This document shows positions 8,643 to 17,623 of a DNA stretch of 64,000 nucleotides, in pieces. The position numbers and the translations under genes were made by a program. Source of the DNA: Streptomyces sp. V1I1 (GTDB taxonomy: Bacteria > Actinomycetota > Actinomycetes > Streptomycetales > Streptomycetaceae); contig NZ_JAUSZH010000001.1 of the NCBI RefSeq assembly GCF_030817355.1, forward strand, positions 2,033,501 to 2,097,500, given 5' to 3'. Position 1 is the first letter of the stretch, and every line of letters begins with the position of its first letter. The notes under the pieces are model-generated. The model made no database searches. It saw only the letters and a program-made list of their open reading frames with translations, and had not been told where the DNA came from.

Positions 8643-9263
8643 CTACGCCGGCCTCCATGCCGCCCGATCAGCGGCCGGCACAGGCGTCAGGCGAGCGGAT
8701 GCCTGCGCTCTCGCCACTTCCAGCAGGGCAAGGAGCACCGTCTTACTGGAGCTGCGATCGCGGACGTCACACAGGATGACGGGTGTGGTGGGTTCGAGGG
8801 CCAGTGCCTGTCGCACCTGCTGGCTCGTGCATTCCCGTCTGCCGTCGAAGCAATTGACGCCCACGGCGAAGGGGATTCCACGCTCCTCGAAGAAATCCAC
8901 TGAGGCGAAGGAGGAATCCAGACGTCGGGTATCAGCGAGTACCACGGCTCCCAGGGCGCCGAGAGCCAAGTCGTCCCACATGAACCAGAAGCGATCCTGG
9001 CCGGGGGTTCCGAACAGGTAGAGCACCAGCTCCGGGGCGATGGTGATCCGGCCGAAGTCCATGGCGACGGTGGTCGAATACTTGCCTTCCACACCTGCCA
9101 GATCGTCGATCCCCAGGCTCGCCTCGGTGATGCGCTCCTCTGTCTCCAGCGGGGGCACCTCGCTCACTGAGCCCACCATGGTGGTCTTGCCCACGCCGAA
9201 GCCGCCCGCAATCAGGATCTTCACTGCTGTCGGCATGATCGGCTCAGAGCTGACGGATACCAT
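8643..9263 (-). CDS. cvnD: Conservon GTP-binding protein CvnD
   Basis: The small Ras-like GTPase has 206 residues from ATG 9263 (AAAGGG six bases upstream). G1 is GGFGVGKT at 20-27, the DTRRLDS and [13 protein letters not shown] blocks hold the G3 region, and VGVNCFDG stands where NKxD usually is. It is the last gene of a cvnABCD conservon, overlapping cvnC by 20 bp. In conservons CvnA-D form a membrane-associated complex that resembles eukaryotic G-protein-coupled signalling, in which nucleotide binding to CvnD changes the assembly. The target of this copy is unknown. No cytochrome P450 (cvnE) follows, unlike in some conservons. Confidence 0.93.
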   Translation of the reverse strand: MVSVSSEPIMPTAVKILIAGGFGVGKTTMVGSVSEVPPLETEERITEASLGIDDLAGVEGKYSTTVAMDFGRITIAPELVLYLFGTPGQDRFWFMWDDLALGALGAVVLADTRRLDSSFASVDFFEERGIPFAVGVNCFDGRRECTSQQVRQALALEPTTPVILCDVRDRSSSKTVLLALLEVARAQASARLTPVPAADRAAWRPA

Positions 9264-9618
9264 CCATCACCCTTTCGATGAGTTCCACGCTCGGTTTGTC
9301 CGCCTCCGGAGGCGGCGCCTGGACCAAAATCATCGAGTCGTTCAGTAAGTCCCCACAGAGAACTTTCACCACGCTCACCGGAAGATCCAGGTGGGCAGCT
9401 ATCTCAGCGACTGCCACCGCGCGATCCCGGCAGAAATGCAGGATTTCGGCTGACTCCGGCTCCAGGGGTTCCTGGTTGACCTCATGAAGGGACCGTGTGA
9501 CAACCAGCGTGATCAGCGTGAAAGTGTGCTGACTGTGACGGGTACGTCCGCCGGTAATGGCGTATGGCCGGACGTGGCGTCCGGCCCCTTCATCGTCGAA
9601 CCATCGCGGGTCAGGCAT
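9244..9618 (-). CDS. cvnC: Conservon DUF742 protein CvnC
   Basis: The 124-residue protein matches the DUF742 family of conservons. The conserved RPYAITGGRT segment is near residue 17, and a winged-helix-like region follows (VAVAEIAAHLDLPVSVVKVLCGDL). The C-terminus is [11 protein letters not shown]. It overlaps cvnB by 8 bp and cvnD by 20 bp, so the three are translationally coupled. CvnC interacts with CvnB and CvnD in the studied conservon; DNA binding is not established. Confidence 0.92.
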   Translation of the reverse strand: MPDPRWFDDEGAGRHVRPYAITGGRTRHSQHTFTLITLVVTRSLHEVNQEPLEPESAEILHFCRDRAVAVAEIAAHLDLPVSVVKVLCGDLLNDSMILVQAPPPEADKPSVELIERVMDGIRQL

Positions 9619-10042
9619 CCTGAATGTAACCGTGGGGGGAGGCCTGCACGCGGGGCGCGGCGCTGAGGTACTTGCCTACCTGTTTGACGAGCGTGCCCAT
9701 CTCGAAGGCCATCATCCCGACATCCACTTCCTCGGAGGCGATCGCGGCAAGACGCGCTCCCCTGCCGGCGGCGGTGACAAAGAGGAATGCTTTTTCCATC
9801 TGGATGACCGTCTGCTGGACCTCTCCGCCGTGGAAGTGGCGCGCAGCGCCACGGGCGAGGCTGTGCATCCCCGATCCGACCGCGGACAGGTGCTCGGCGT
9901 CGTCCCGGCCGAGGCCCTTCGATTTGCCGATAAGGAGGCCGTCCCCGGACAGCACGATGGCGCAGCGAATCTCTGGAATCTGGTCCACGAGGCTGTCCAG
10001 GAGCCAGTCCAGCTGGGGAGCGGCGTGTACCTGCTCAGTCAT
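9611..10042 (-). CDS. cvnB: Conservon roadblock/LC7 protein CvnB
   Basis: The roadblock/LC7-domain protein has 143 residues from ATG 10042; GTG 10060 is an alternative start. The typical pattern LDWLLDSLVDQIPEIRCAIV is followed by the LSGDGLLI turn. Such proteins act as regulators (MglB-like) of small GTPases, here of CvnD. The start lies 36 bp after the cvnA stop, with GAGGGA in the gap. It is the second gene of the conservon. Confidence 0.93.
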   Translation of the reverse strand: MTEQVHAAPQLDWLLDSLVDQIPEIRCAIVLSGDGLLIGKSKGLGRDDAEHLSAVGSGMHSLARGAARHFHGGEVQQTVIQMEKAFLFVTAAGRGARLAAIASEEVDVGMMAFEMGTLVKQVGKYLSAAPRVQASPHGYIQDA

Positions 10043-10064
10043 TACTGAATGTTCCCTCACAGTT

Positions 10065-10096
10065 AGTTGGCGCTGCGGCTAGTTGGCGCTGCGGCC
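10065..10096. repeat. 16-bp tandem duplication across the cvnA stop codon
   Basis: Two direct copies of AGTTGGCGCTGCGGCY (10065-10080 and 10081-10096) lie at the end of cvnA. One copy holds the last codons and stop; the other lies in the cvnA-cvnB gap. It is probably a recent slippage event that left the coding sequence intact. Confidence 0.85.
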
Positions 10097-12538
10097 ACGC
10101 GACTCCGCCTGACTGTCCACACCGGCCGACTCTTCGGCCTCGGCGATCTGGGCCCGCTTCATCCCCTGTTGGATGGCCATCATGGTGCGGGCTGACTCGC
10201 CGGGGGAGATAGCGCCGGCCTCGCCCTCGTCATCCTGCTGGGATTGTGCATGCGCCGCCTCCTTGCGCAACTGCTGCGCGAGGCTCGCTCCTCGTGTCCT
10301 TTGTGGAAGGACACGAGGGGTCACCAGTGGTGGGGATGCATCCTGTGCGCCCTCATACGTGGCGGGTTCGGGATGCCCGACTTCGGGATCGGGATGCTCT
10401 TGGGGAGGCGTCCACTCCGGCGGCGCTGGAGCCTGCGCTCCCGGGTGAGCTGATGCGGCCGGCAACAGACCTGCACCTCCATACTCGGGATACCCGTGGT
10501 GGTCTTGGAGTTGAGGCTGCACAGTGGCGTCTGCACTCCCGCCCAGTGCGCCCGCCGCCGAGGCTGCTGAGGATGCTGAGGCTGCTGATTTGAGCTGCTC
10601 CAGCAGCGGGGAATCGTGCTCCTCAAGCAGGGCTGCGGGAAGAAGCACGATGGCGAGGGTCCCGCCGTAGACGGACTCGCGCAGTTCCACCTTGATCTTG
10701 TGTCGCTCCGCGAGCCGGGCCACCACGAAGTGCCCGAGGCGCGGGTCCGCGCCCAGCGTCATCATGTCGAGCTCGGGCGGGTGCGCGAGAAGCTGGTTGG
10801 CGCCGACGCGGTGGTCCTCCGGCATTCCGAGCCCGTGGTCCTCGACATGGAGCGCCAGGCCCCTGGCGACCTTCGTTGCGCTGACGAACACCTGGGTGTC
10901 CGGCGGGGAGAAGCTCGTGCCGTTCTCGATGAGCTCAGCGAGCAGGTGGGTGACGTCGGCGACGGCCCGGCCGGCGAGAGATACCCGCCGGCCTGGGGGG
11001 AGGTTCTTCACCTTGACCCGGGTGTAGTGCTCAGTCTCCGCCACCGCGCTGCGCATCACGTCAGTGATGGAAACAGGAGCGGTCATGCGGCGGGTGGGCG
11101 GGGATCCGCCGAGGATCACGAGGTTTTCCGAATGGCGCCGCACGCGGGTGGCGAGGTGGTCGACCTTGAAGATGTCCTTCAGCAGGTCCGAGTCTTCGTG
11201 CTTGCGCTCGAGGTCGTCCAGGAGGGAGATGAGCCGGTGGATCAGGGTTTGGGTGCGGCGGATGAGCTTGGAGAAGACCTTTTCCGTTCCCTCGCGGCCG
11301 AGGGACTGATGGACGACAGTGTCCGCGGCGACGCGTGCCAGGTGGTCGATTGCCGCGTCGAGCCGTTCCAACTCATCGGTGGCGTGGTGCCTGCGAGGAG
11401 GAAGTACGGTCGGGTCGACCTGTTCTCCGCGCTCGAGTTGGGCGACGAGCTGGGGCAACCGGGTGCCGGCCAAGTCCTCGGTCTTCTGCTGGAGCTGGGA
11501 GAGCCGGCTGATCACCGAGCGCCAGAAGCGCAGGGCCAGCGCCCCTACGACCGCCAGGGCGGCCAGCGTGGCGATGGTGCCCAGGATCAGGCACAGCAAG
11601 AGACCGTCGGCTCGATCCGTGCCGGTGTCGGCCAGGTTCTCGAGGGAGTCCGAGTTCAGCTTCTGCAGATCGTTGACGACGGTGTCGGCGGCGTCTGGCC
11701 ACGCTGTGGCCTGGTTGGGCAGCTTCGTGCCGCCGCTGATCGCCACAGCGTCTTCGATCGATGCCAGTGAGGTCCACCGGGGGCTGTCGGTGATGCTTGC
11801 ATAGGCGGTGGCATCGTCTGTGAGGAGGTCACGGGCGTCCAGGCCTTTGCGGGTCTCTCGCTGGATCGCCAGGTACTGGCTGAACTGAGCGTGGGGCGTG
11901 GAGGCGATGCGGCCGGACGGCAGTGCGGCGGAGATCAGCGCGTCCTCGCGCGAGAGCATCTCCGTGACCTGCACCAGGGACGTCGCGGCGACGGCGTGCG
12001 CGATGCGCCCGTCGTCGGTCCGTGTGGCCGCGGTGAGCAGGCTGGCGCCGTCAGCGATGGAGTCCGTGAAGTACTGGAAGGCGTCGGTGCTGGTGAGGGT
12101 GCGTTCGTCGATCGCATCGCGACGCTTGGACAACGTGTCCAGCGAGTCGCTCAGCTCCTTGGCCCGGCTCTTCAACGCCGTGGTGTCCAGCCCGGAGGGG
12201 GACAACCGGCGGAACTCCTCGACGGCAGCGTCGGTACTGCTCCGGGCGTCGTCCAGGGCGGCGCGGGAGGAGCTGGTGCGTGTGGCCTGCCAGGCGGCGG
12301 TGAGCCGGCGCTCGTCCTGAAGACGGGCCAGCACGCCGTAGGCGGGCCGGCCCGCGGACACGACCCGGTCCACATCGGCACGCAGCTGGATTTGCTCGTC
12401 GACAAGCCCGGTCGCCGTGTAGCTCCACAGTCCGGTGAGGAAGAGCGCTGGAACGACAAGAGGTAGGGCAAACGACAATCGGAGAGATCTGCGAGGGGCG
12501 GACCTATGACTTGTCCGCCGGTCGCGGGTGCCTGGCAT
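10079..12538 (-). CDS. cvnA: Conservon sensor histidine kinase-like protein CvnA
   Basis: The protein has 819 residues from ATG 12538 (AGGA five bases upstream). It is a membrane sensor with TM1 at about 20-40, a large extracytoplasmic domain resembling the nitrate/nitrite-sensing (NIT) fold, and TM2 at about 310-335 (LILGTIATLAALAVVGALAL). A HAMP-like linker and a coiled helix follow, then an HATPase domain with N-box HLLAELIENGTSFSPP and G1 VEDHGLGM. The C-terminal 150 residues are Pro/Gly/Gln-rich and disordered. As in other conservons there is no canonical H-box with a following response regulator, and the outputs are CvnB-D. It is the first gene of the cvnABCD operon, 223 bp downstream of the FAD oxidoreductase gene and co-oriented with it. 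Confidence 0.93.
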   Translation of the reverse strand: MPGTRDRRTSHRSAPRRSLRLSFALPLVVPALFLTGLWSYTATGLVDEQIQLRADVDRVVSAGRPAYGVLARLQDERRLTAAWQATRTSSSRAALDDARSSTDAAVEEFRRLSPSGLDTTALKSRAKELSDSLDTLSKRRDAIDERTLTSTDAFQYFTDSIADGASLLTAATRTDDGRIAHAVAATSLVQVTEMLSREDALISAALPSGRIASTPHAQFSQYLAIQRETRKGLDARDLLTDDATAYASITDSPRWTSLASIEDAVAISGGTKLPNQATAWPDAADTVVNDLQKLNSDSLENLADTGTDRADGLLLCLILGTIATLAALAVVGALALRFWRSVISRLSQLQQKTEDLAGTRLPQLVAQLERGEQVDPTVLPPRRHHATDELERLDAAIDHLARVAADTVVHQSLGREGTEKVFSKLIRRTQTLIHRLISLLDDLERKHEDSDLLKDIFKVDHLATRVRRHSENLVILGGSPPTRRMTAPVSITDVMRSAVAETEHYTRVKVKNLPPGRRVSLAGRAVADVTHLLAELIENGTSFSPPDTQVFVSATKVARGLALHVEDHGLGMPEDHRVGANQLLAHPPELDMMTLGADPRLGHFVVARLAERHKIKVELRESVYGGTLAIVLLPAALLEEHDSPLLEQLKSAASASSAASAAGALGGSADATVQPQLQDHHGYPEYGGAGLLPAASAHPGAQAPAPPEWTPPQEHPDPEVGHPEPATYEGAQDASPPLVTPRVLPQRTRGASLAQQLRKEAAHAQSQQDDEGEAGAISPGESARTMMAIQQGMKRAQIAEAEESAGVDSQAESRGRSAN

Positions 12539-12761
12539 CTGATTCCTCGTACGGCAGCGAAACAATGATGGCAGTAAGGGATGGTTCGAAATGCCCAACT
12601 TCCCCCCGCACGCGACGCCCTGACACACAGTCACCAGAGGTCGGCGGTCGGTGGAACCGTACCAGGATCATGCCGCACCCTTCATAAAAATGCTCCGGTC
12701 GGGTGAATCTTCTAGGGCATCGTGCGTGGTCGGAGCCCCCGAACACACCTGAGGGATCTGG

Positions 12762-13946
12762 TCAGAGGAGGGCCAGCAGCTTCGGGGTGTAAAGGGCGCT
12801 GACGGTCTCAATTCCGGCGACCATGTCGAAATAGATCGCTGTGAGGTCCGGGTCCGTCTCTACTGCGCGCAGCAGTGAGAGCCGCTGCTCGTGCTGTGCC
12901 AGTTGCGCCACCGCCAGCGTCGACTCGTAGGCCGGAGCGAGCGAGGTGTCTCGGTCCTCGGCGTAGTCCAGGAGCGCTTGGTCGAGTTGCTGCGGGTCGC
13001 CACCGAGCCGGTCGCCCACACGCCGCGCGAGGGTTTCTGCCTGGAGGAACGCGTCGCTAATCCCGCGTGCGGTGATGGAGTCCTTGTGGTGTCCGGCGTC
13101 GCCCACCAGGGCCCAGCCGGGGCCGGTCGCCTGTCGGAAGAAGTTCTGCTGGTCACCTGTGCCGCGCAGACGTTCGATGCGGCGTTTTCCGTGGAGCCGC
13201 TCGTACAGGGCCGGCGCGGTGGTGCGTATCTGTCCCAGGTAGGCGTGGCGTGTGTCGGTGCGGACTTCCTCGAATCGGGATTGCGGGAAGTAGGCCAGGA
13301 CGAGGGTCGCGTTGTCGTTGGTCGGTACGGCAGCCACCCAACTCGAGGGTTTCTCATAGAGTTCGAGGGCGGCCGGCACGTCTTCCCAGTATCCGTAGTA
13401 GGCGCAGGTCAGCTTCGGGCCCTGAACGGTGTAGCGCGCCCGGCTGAGCCTGGCGACCGTGGAGCGCATTCCGTCCGCGCCGATCACCAGATGGGCTCGT
13501 TCGCTGAAGGAGCGGCCGCGGTGCTTGCCCTCCACGCCAATGACGCGTCCGGTGTCGTCGCGCAGGAGGCGGGTCACCGAGGTCCGGTCGCGGAAGTCGA
13601 CGCCGGCCGCGACGGCTGCGTCCACCAGGATGGCGTCCAGGACGTGGCGGCGGGGGGCGTATCCGGCGCGCTGTCCCTCAACGCCTCGGGCGCAGCCTTC
13701 GAGACGGATGTCGGCCACTTCGTAGACCGCGCGGTCAAGGGGTGGGCAGCCTGAGGCGCGTACGGTCTCGAGCAGGCCCCAGCGGGCGAGTGCCGCGACG
13801 CCGGGCTGGTGGATGAGGTGGGTGGAGAGGGTGTCGGAAGGGAATGCCGCCCGGTCGAGCATGAGTACCCGGTATCCCGCGCGGGCGAGCAGCATGGCTG
13901 TGGGAGCTCCGGCGCAACGCGCCCCTACCACGATGGCGTCGAACAT
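12762..13946 (-). CDS. FAD-dependent oxidoreductase of the mini biosynthetic cluster
   Basis: The flavoprotein has 394 residues from ATG 13946. The FAD-binding GARCAGAPTAMLLARAG segment follows MFDAIVV, IGADGMRSTVARL is the DG motif, and ALVGDAGHHKDSITARG is the GD motif. It belongs to the broad PHBH/geranylgeranyl-reductase/halogenase superfamily. The WxWxIP signature of flavin halogenases is not visible, so a monooxygenase, dehydrogenase or reductase is more likely. It is the third gene after the KS-ACP and adenylation genes, with a 129-bp gap, on the same strand. It probably oxidises or tailors the product or carrier-bound intermediate, which is an inference from context. Confidence 0.8.
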   Translation of the reverse strand: MFDAIVVGARCAGAPTAMLLARAGYRVLMLDRAAFPSDTLSTHLIHQPGVAALARWGLLETVRASGCPPLDRAVYEVADIRLEGCARGVEGQRAGYAPRRHVLDAILVDAAVAAGVDFRDRTSVTRLLRDDTGRVIGVEGKHRGRSFSERAHLVIGADGMRSTVARLSRARYTVQGPKLTCAYYGYWEDVPAALELYEKPSSWVAAVPTNDNATLVLAYFPQSRFEEVRTDTRHAYLGQIRTTAPALYERLHGKRRIERLRGTGDQQNFFRQATGPGWALVGDAGHHKDSITARGISDAFLQAETLARRVGDRLGGDPQQLDQALLDYAEDRDTSLAPAYESTLAVAQLAQHEQRLSLLRAVETDPDLTAIYFDMVAGIETVSALYTPKLLALL

Positions 13947-14075
13947 GTGCGTGCCTCACAGACATCGGGACTGGGTGGGAGCCGCGATGCCGCGTGGGAG
14001 GGGCAGCCTCGGGCGTCAGCTCCGGACGAGGGACGGGACGTGCGCCTATGGTGTGTGGACATTCCGGCATTGGAT

Positions 14076-15668
14076 TCAGTGACGGCGCCCGAGTTCGGCG
14101 AGCAGGGCGTGCCGGTCGATCTTGCCATTCGGGTTGAGCGGCAGTTCGTCGAGGATGACGATCCGGCGCGGGAGCATGTACGGCGGCAGGCGGTCGCCCA
14201 GTGCGGAATACAGCTGCTGGGTGGCACACTCGGCGCCGCTGACCGCGGCCTCCAGTTCCGGCTCGCCGTCAGAAGCGTGCACAGCGAGGACGATCGCGTC
14301 GCGTACGCCGGGCTGCTCCCTGAGCATGGACTCGATCTCCCCGAGTTCGATCCGGTGCCCGCGGATCTTGACCTGGTGGTCGGTCCGTCCCAGGTGGACC
14401 AGGTGGCCGTCGTGCATGGTGGCCCGGTCTCCGGTGCGGTACCAGTGCTGATCGGTCAGCGGCGTGGCTTCGGTGTGGATTGGGGTCTCCGCTGCTCGAG
14501 CGGAGCCGAGAGCTTGGGGAAGGACGGCGACGCTGTCCTCGAAGGGCAGGAACCGGCCATCGTTGTTGGCCGGTTCCAGGTAGCCGGGGAACCGCTGCGG
14601 ACCGCGGATGCAGAGCTCGCCGGTCTCGGCCGACCGGCCGTTCTCGTCCAGCAGGAGGAGATCCAATGTCGGGTAGCAAGTCCCGATCGGCAGCGTCCCG
14701 TTGGCTGTTCTCGGCCAGTCCGCCCGGCTGCGAGGCAGCCGGTAGGCGGTGCAGGAGATGGTGAGCTCGGTCGGGCCGTAGAGGACTTCCAGAGTGCTTC
14801 TCGGCGCGGCCGCCTGCCATTCCTGTGCCGCCGCCAGGGGCAGCGGCTCGCCGCCGAACACGCTCCAGCGCAGGGTGGGCATGCTGTTGGGCGCCAGCGT
14901 GCCCAGGCGTGAGGCGAAGGTGATCAGTGACGGCACCGAGAACCAGTGGGTGAGCCGCTGGTCATTGATCGTTTTCACCGGTGACAGGAGTTGGCTGCGC
15001 CTCGGCACCACGAGCGTGCCTCCGGATGCCCAGGCGACGAACAGGTCGTGCACCGAGCCGTCGAAGGTGAGGTCGAAGGTCTGTGAGAGTCGGCTGCCCG
15101 GCCCGACGTCGTACCGGGACGCCACATGGCCGAGGTAGGCGGAGAGGTTGCGGTGCAAGATCGGCACTCCCTTGGGGGTGCCGGTCGACCCGGACGTGAA
15201 GATGATGTACGCGACATCGTCCGGGTTCGCTTCCGGGTGGGGCAGTTCGGGGGGCGGCTCGGTTGTCAGGGCCTCGAGCTCCTTGGGGCCCGCCACGAGC
15301 AGCGGGATCCCGAGGTCGGCGCCGGCTTCGGGGGTGTCTGCCAGGGCCAGCTCCAGACCTGCCTCCTTGGCAATGTGGGCGGTGCGGGCGGGCGGGTGCT
15401 CCGGGTTGAGGGGCACGATGGCCGCGCCAGTCCGCAGGATGGCGAGGTAGCCGGCGTACGCGGTCACCGAGCGGCTTGCCAGCAGCCCCACACGCCGGGG
15501 CGTCTCGCCGCCGTTGGCTGCGACCAGCCGGGCCGCGAGCCGCTCCGCCAGGTCGCGCAGTTCGCCGTAGGTCAGTCGCTCCTCGCCCACTTCCAGGGCG
15601 GTGCAGTCCTGGCCGAAGGTGTCGGCGGAGCGGGCGAACCACGCGTACGCGGTCTGCGGATTGCTCAT
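14076..15668 (-). CDS. Stand-alone amino-acid adenylation enzyme (NRPS A domain)
   Basis: The protein has 530 residues from ATG 15668, with GGAGG upstream, overlapping the KS-ACP stop by 4 bp (ATGA). Core motifs are clear: A3 FTSGSTGTPKGVP, A4 FDLTFDGSV, A5 LYGPTELT, A7 YRTGDRA, A8 GRTDHQVKIRGHRIELGEIE and A10 NPNGKID. The Asp of FDGSV is the residue that binds the alpha-amino group, and the A10 Lys is present, so an alpha-amino acid substrate is likely. By eye the code starts D-G-H, but I cannot assign the substrate. There is no condensation or carrier domain. The activated acid must go to a carrier in trans, most simply the ACP of the neighbouring protein. The fold also fits other acyl-AMP ligases. 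Confidence 0.9.
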   Translation of the reverse strand: MSNPQTAYAWFARSADTFGQDCTALEVGEERLTYGELRDLAERLAARLVAANGGETPRRVGLLASRSVTAYAGYLAILRTGAAIVPLNPEHPPARTAHIAKEAGLELALADTPEAGADLGIPLLVAGPKELEALTTEPPPELPHPEANPDDVAYIIFTSGSTGTPKGVPILHRNLSAYLGHVASRYDVGPGSRLSQTFDLTFDGSVHDLFVAWASGGTLVVPRRSQLLSPVKTINDQRLTHWFSVPSLITFASRLGTLAPNSMPTLRWSVFGGEPLPLAAAQEWQAAAPRSTLEVLYGPTELTISCTAYRLPRSRADWPRTANGTLPIGTCYPTLDLLLLDENGRSAETGELCIRGPQRFPGYLEPANNDGRFLPFEDSVAVLPQALGSARAAETPIHTEATPLTDQHWYRTGDRATMHDGHLVHLGRTDHQVKIRGHRIELGEIESMLREQPGVRDAIVLAVHASDGEPELEAAVSGAECATQQLYSALGDRLPPYMLPRRIVILDELPLNPNGKIDRHALLAELGRRH

Positions 15669-17623
15669 GACGCGTGTGCCTCCAGTGCGTGGACCCACTC
15701 ACGCAGCGCGCCCACCGTGCGCAGCCGGCCGAAGTCCTCGGGGTCGACGTCACGGCCGGACTTCTTGGACAGCTGCACGATGAGCCGCAGCTTCGCCAGC
15801 GAGTCGATCCCGATCGCGTCGAGCGTGGAGCCGTCGTCGAAGGGGGTGCGCGCGTGCTCGCGCAGCACCCAGGCAGCCAGGTCGCCGCTGTCCTCGTCCC
15901 GGTCCTCGCCGGGCCAGTAGCGCTTCGTCTGCCAGGGATAGCCGGGCAACGGCACGAAGCGGCCATGCTCCCCGAACACCTCGTCCCAGGCCACCGTCTC
16001 ACCCTTGCTGTAGCGGTCCGCGGCCGCGGCCAGTACCGCGGGAGTCGCGCCTGATGCCGGTGTTCCTCCGGTCCCGCTGAGCGCGGCTGCCATCTCCTGG
16101 TGGGAGGACCCGATGACCGCCAGGCGCTGTTCGTGATGCTGACGGCGGGTGGCCGCGCTGTAGCAGATGTCGCGAAGGGAAAGCGTGGCGCCTTGCCCGT
16201 CGGGACCGAGGTAGGCGGTGTAGGAACGGGCCAGGGCGTCCAGGGCTGCGGAGGTGCGGGCGGAGAGCACCAGTACGTACGGCGTGCCGCTCGCCGCTGC
16301 CGTGGCGTCGGCCGGGCGGGTGTCGCCCTGTCGGATCACCACATGCGCGTTGAGGGACGAGGAGCCCTGCCCGGAGATGCCGGCGATGGCCGGCCGGTCG
16401 CGGTCGGGCAGGTCAAAGAGCTTCCCCGGTACCACCAGCGGCAGCTCGTCCCAGGCAATCCGGGGATGCGGGGTGTTGAGATGGAGGCTGGGCGGAATCT
16501 GGCCGTGTTCCAGGCACAGCACGGTTTTGATCAGTCCGGCCATGCCGCCGGCGGCCTCCGCGTGGCCGATGTTCGTCTTTATCGAGCCGACGAGCAGCGG
16601 TCTGTCCGATGGCCGGCCCTCACCCAGGACCTCGCCCAGTGCGCTGATCTCCAGGTAGTCGAGTGTGGGTGAGCCGACCCCGTGCGCCTCTACGTAGTCC
16701 ACATCGGCCGGGGCCACCCCGGCATCCTCGTACGCCCACCGGAGCGCCTCGACCTGCCCGGTCATCGACGGGTTCAGCAGCGAGTCGCTCGTGCGGCCGT
16801 CGTTGCTGACGGCGCTGCCTTGGATGACGGCTCGTATTCGGTCGCCGTCGGCCAGGGCGTCGGCGAGACGCTTGAGGACGACGACGCCCACTCCGTCGCT
16901 CGGCGCGTGGCCGTCAGCGCTCGCGTCGCCGAACTTGCTCCGGCCGTCGGCAGCCAGGGCCCCGGCCTGCGTCATCATGACGCCCTCATCCGGCCGGAGC
17001 TTGAGGTTCACACCCGCGGCCAGCGCGAGGGGGCTCTCGCGTGCGCGCAGGCTCTGCACGGCACTGTGGACGGCCACCAGCGAGGACGAGCAGGCCGTGT
17101 CAACCACAACGCTGGGGCCGCGGAAGTCGAAGACGTAGGACAGGCGGGCCGGCAGCAGCGAGCGGAAGTTGTTGAACTGCGAGGGCGTCACTGCTTCCAG
17201 GCCCTCGCGGAACTGGATCTCCAGGTAGTCCGAGCGGGCGTTGCCGACGAAGACCCCGGTCCGGCTGCCGGCCAGCTCGTCGGGTCGCTGGCCCGCGTCT
17301 TCCAGGGCTTCCCAGGCCGTCATCAGCAGCAGCCGTTGCTGCGGATCGAGTTCCACCGCCTCCGTGGAGGACATATCGAAGAACTCCGCGTCGAACTCCG
17401 CCACTCCGTCCACGTAACCCGCGCGACGGCTGCCGATCGTCCCTGGTCCCGGCTGTGGGGAGTACAGGGCGTCCACGTCGTAGCGTTCAGGCGGTGTCTC
17501 GCTTGTGACGTCCACACCGTCTCGGAGCAATTCCCACAGCTCATCGGTCCCTGATGCGCCGGGGAGCCGGCAGGCCATGCCGATCACTGCCACCGACCGT
17601 GCGTCCACGTCCGACCTGTTCAT
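15665..17623 (-). CDS. AT-less polyketide synthase protein: ketosynthase, linker, ACP
   Basis: The protein has 652 residues from ATG 17623 (AAGGAG seven bases upstream). An intact type I ketosynthase spans about 10-430. It carries C178 in DTACSSS, H314 in VEAHGVGS (normally EAHGTGT) and K349/H354 in KTNIGHAEAAGG. Residues 447-520 resemble the KS-AT linker (YVLVLSARTSAALDAL) and 540-570 the post-AT linker (FVPLPGYPWQTKRYW). The roughly 300-residue acyltransferase between them is missing. An ACP ends the protein with GIDSL, S608 being the phosphopantetheine site. No KR, DH or TE is present. Extender units would come from an AT in trans, or the KS could condense the amino acid activated by the next gene. 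It is the first gene of a three-gene cluster, divergent across a 954-bp gap from a GAF/PAS protein. Confidence 0.92.
   Translation of the reverse strand: MNRSDVDARSVAVIGMACRLPGASGTDELWELLRDGVDVTSETPPERYDVDALYSPQPGPGTIGSRRAGYVDGVAEFDAEFFDMSSTEAVELDPQQRLLLMTAWEALEDAGQRPDELAGSRTGVFVGNARSDYLEIQFREGLEAVTPSQFNNFRSLLPARLSYVFDFRGPSVVVDTACSSSLVAVHSAVQSLRARESPLALAAGVNLKLRPDEGVMMTQAGALAADGRSKFGDASADGHAPSDGVGVVVLKRLADALADGDRIRAVIQGSAVSNDGRTSDSLLNPSMTGQVEALRWAYEDAGVAPADVDYVEAHGVGSPTLDYLEISALGEVLGEGRPSDRPLLVGSIKTNIGHAEAAGGMAGLIKTVLCLEHGQIPPSLHLNTPHPRIAWDELPLVVPGKLFDLPDRDRPAIAGISGQGSSSLNAHVVIRQGDTRPADATAAASGTPYVLVLSARTSAALDALARSYTAYLGPDGQGATLSLRDICYSAATRRQHHEQRLAVIGSSHQEMAAALSGTGGTPASGATPAVLAAAADRYSKGETVAWDEVFGEHGRFVPLPGYPWQTKRYWPGEDRDEDSGDLAAWVLREHARTPFDDGSTLDAIGIDSLAKLRLIVQLSKKSGRDVDPEDFGRLRTVGALREWVHALEAHAS

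Noticed and set aside
12762..13946. Flavin-dependent halogenase
   Set aside because: The WxWxIP signature expected for that class is not visible; only general FAD motifs are present.
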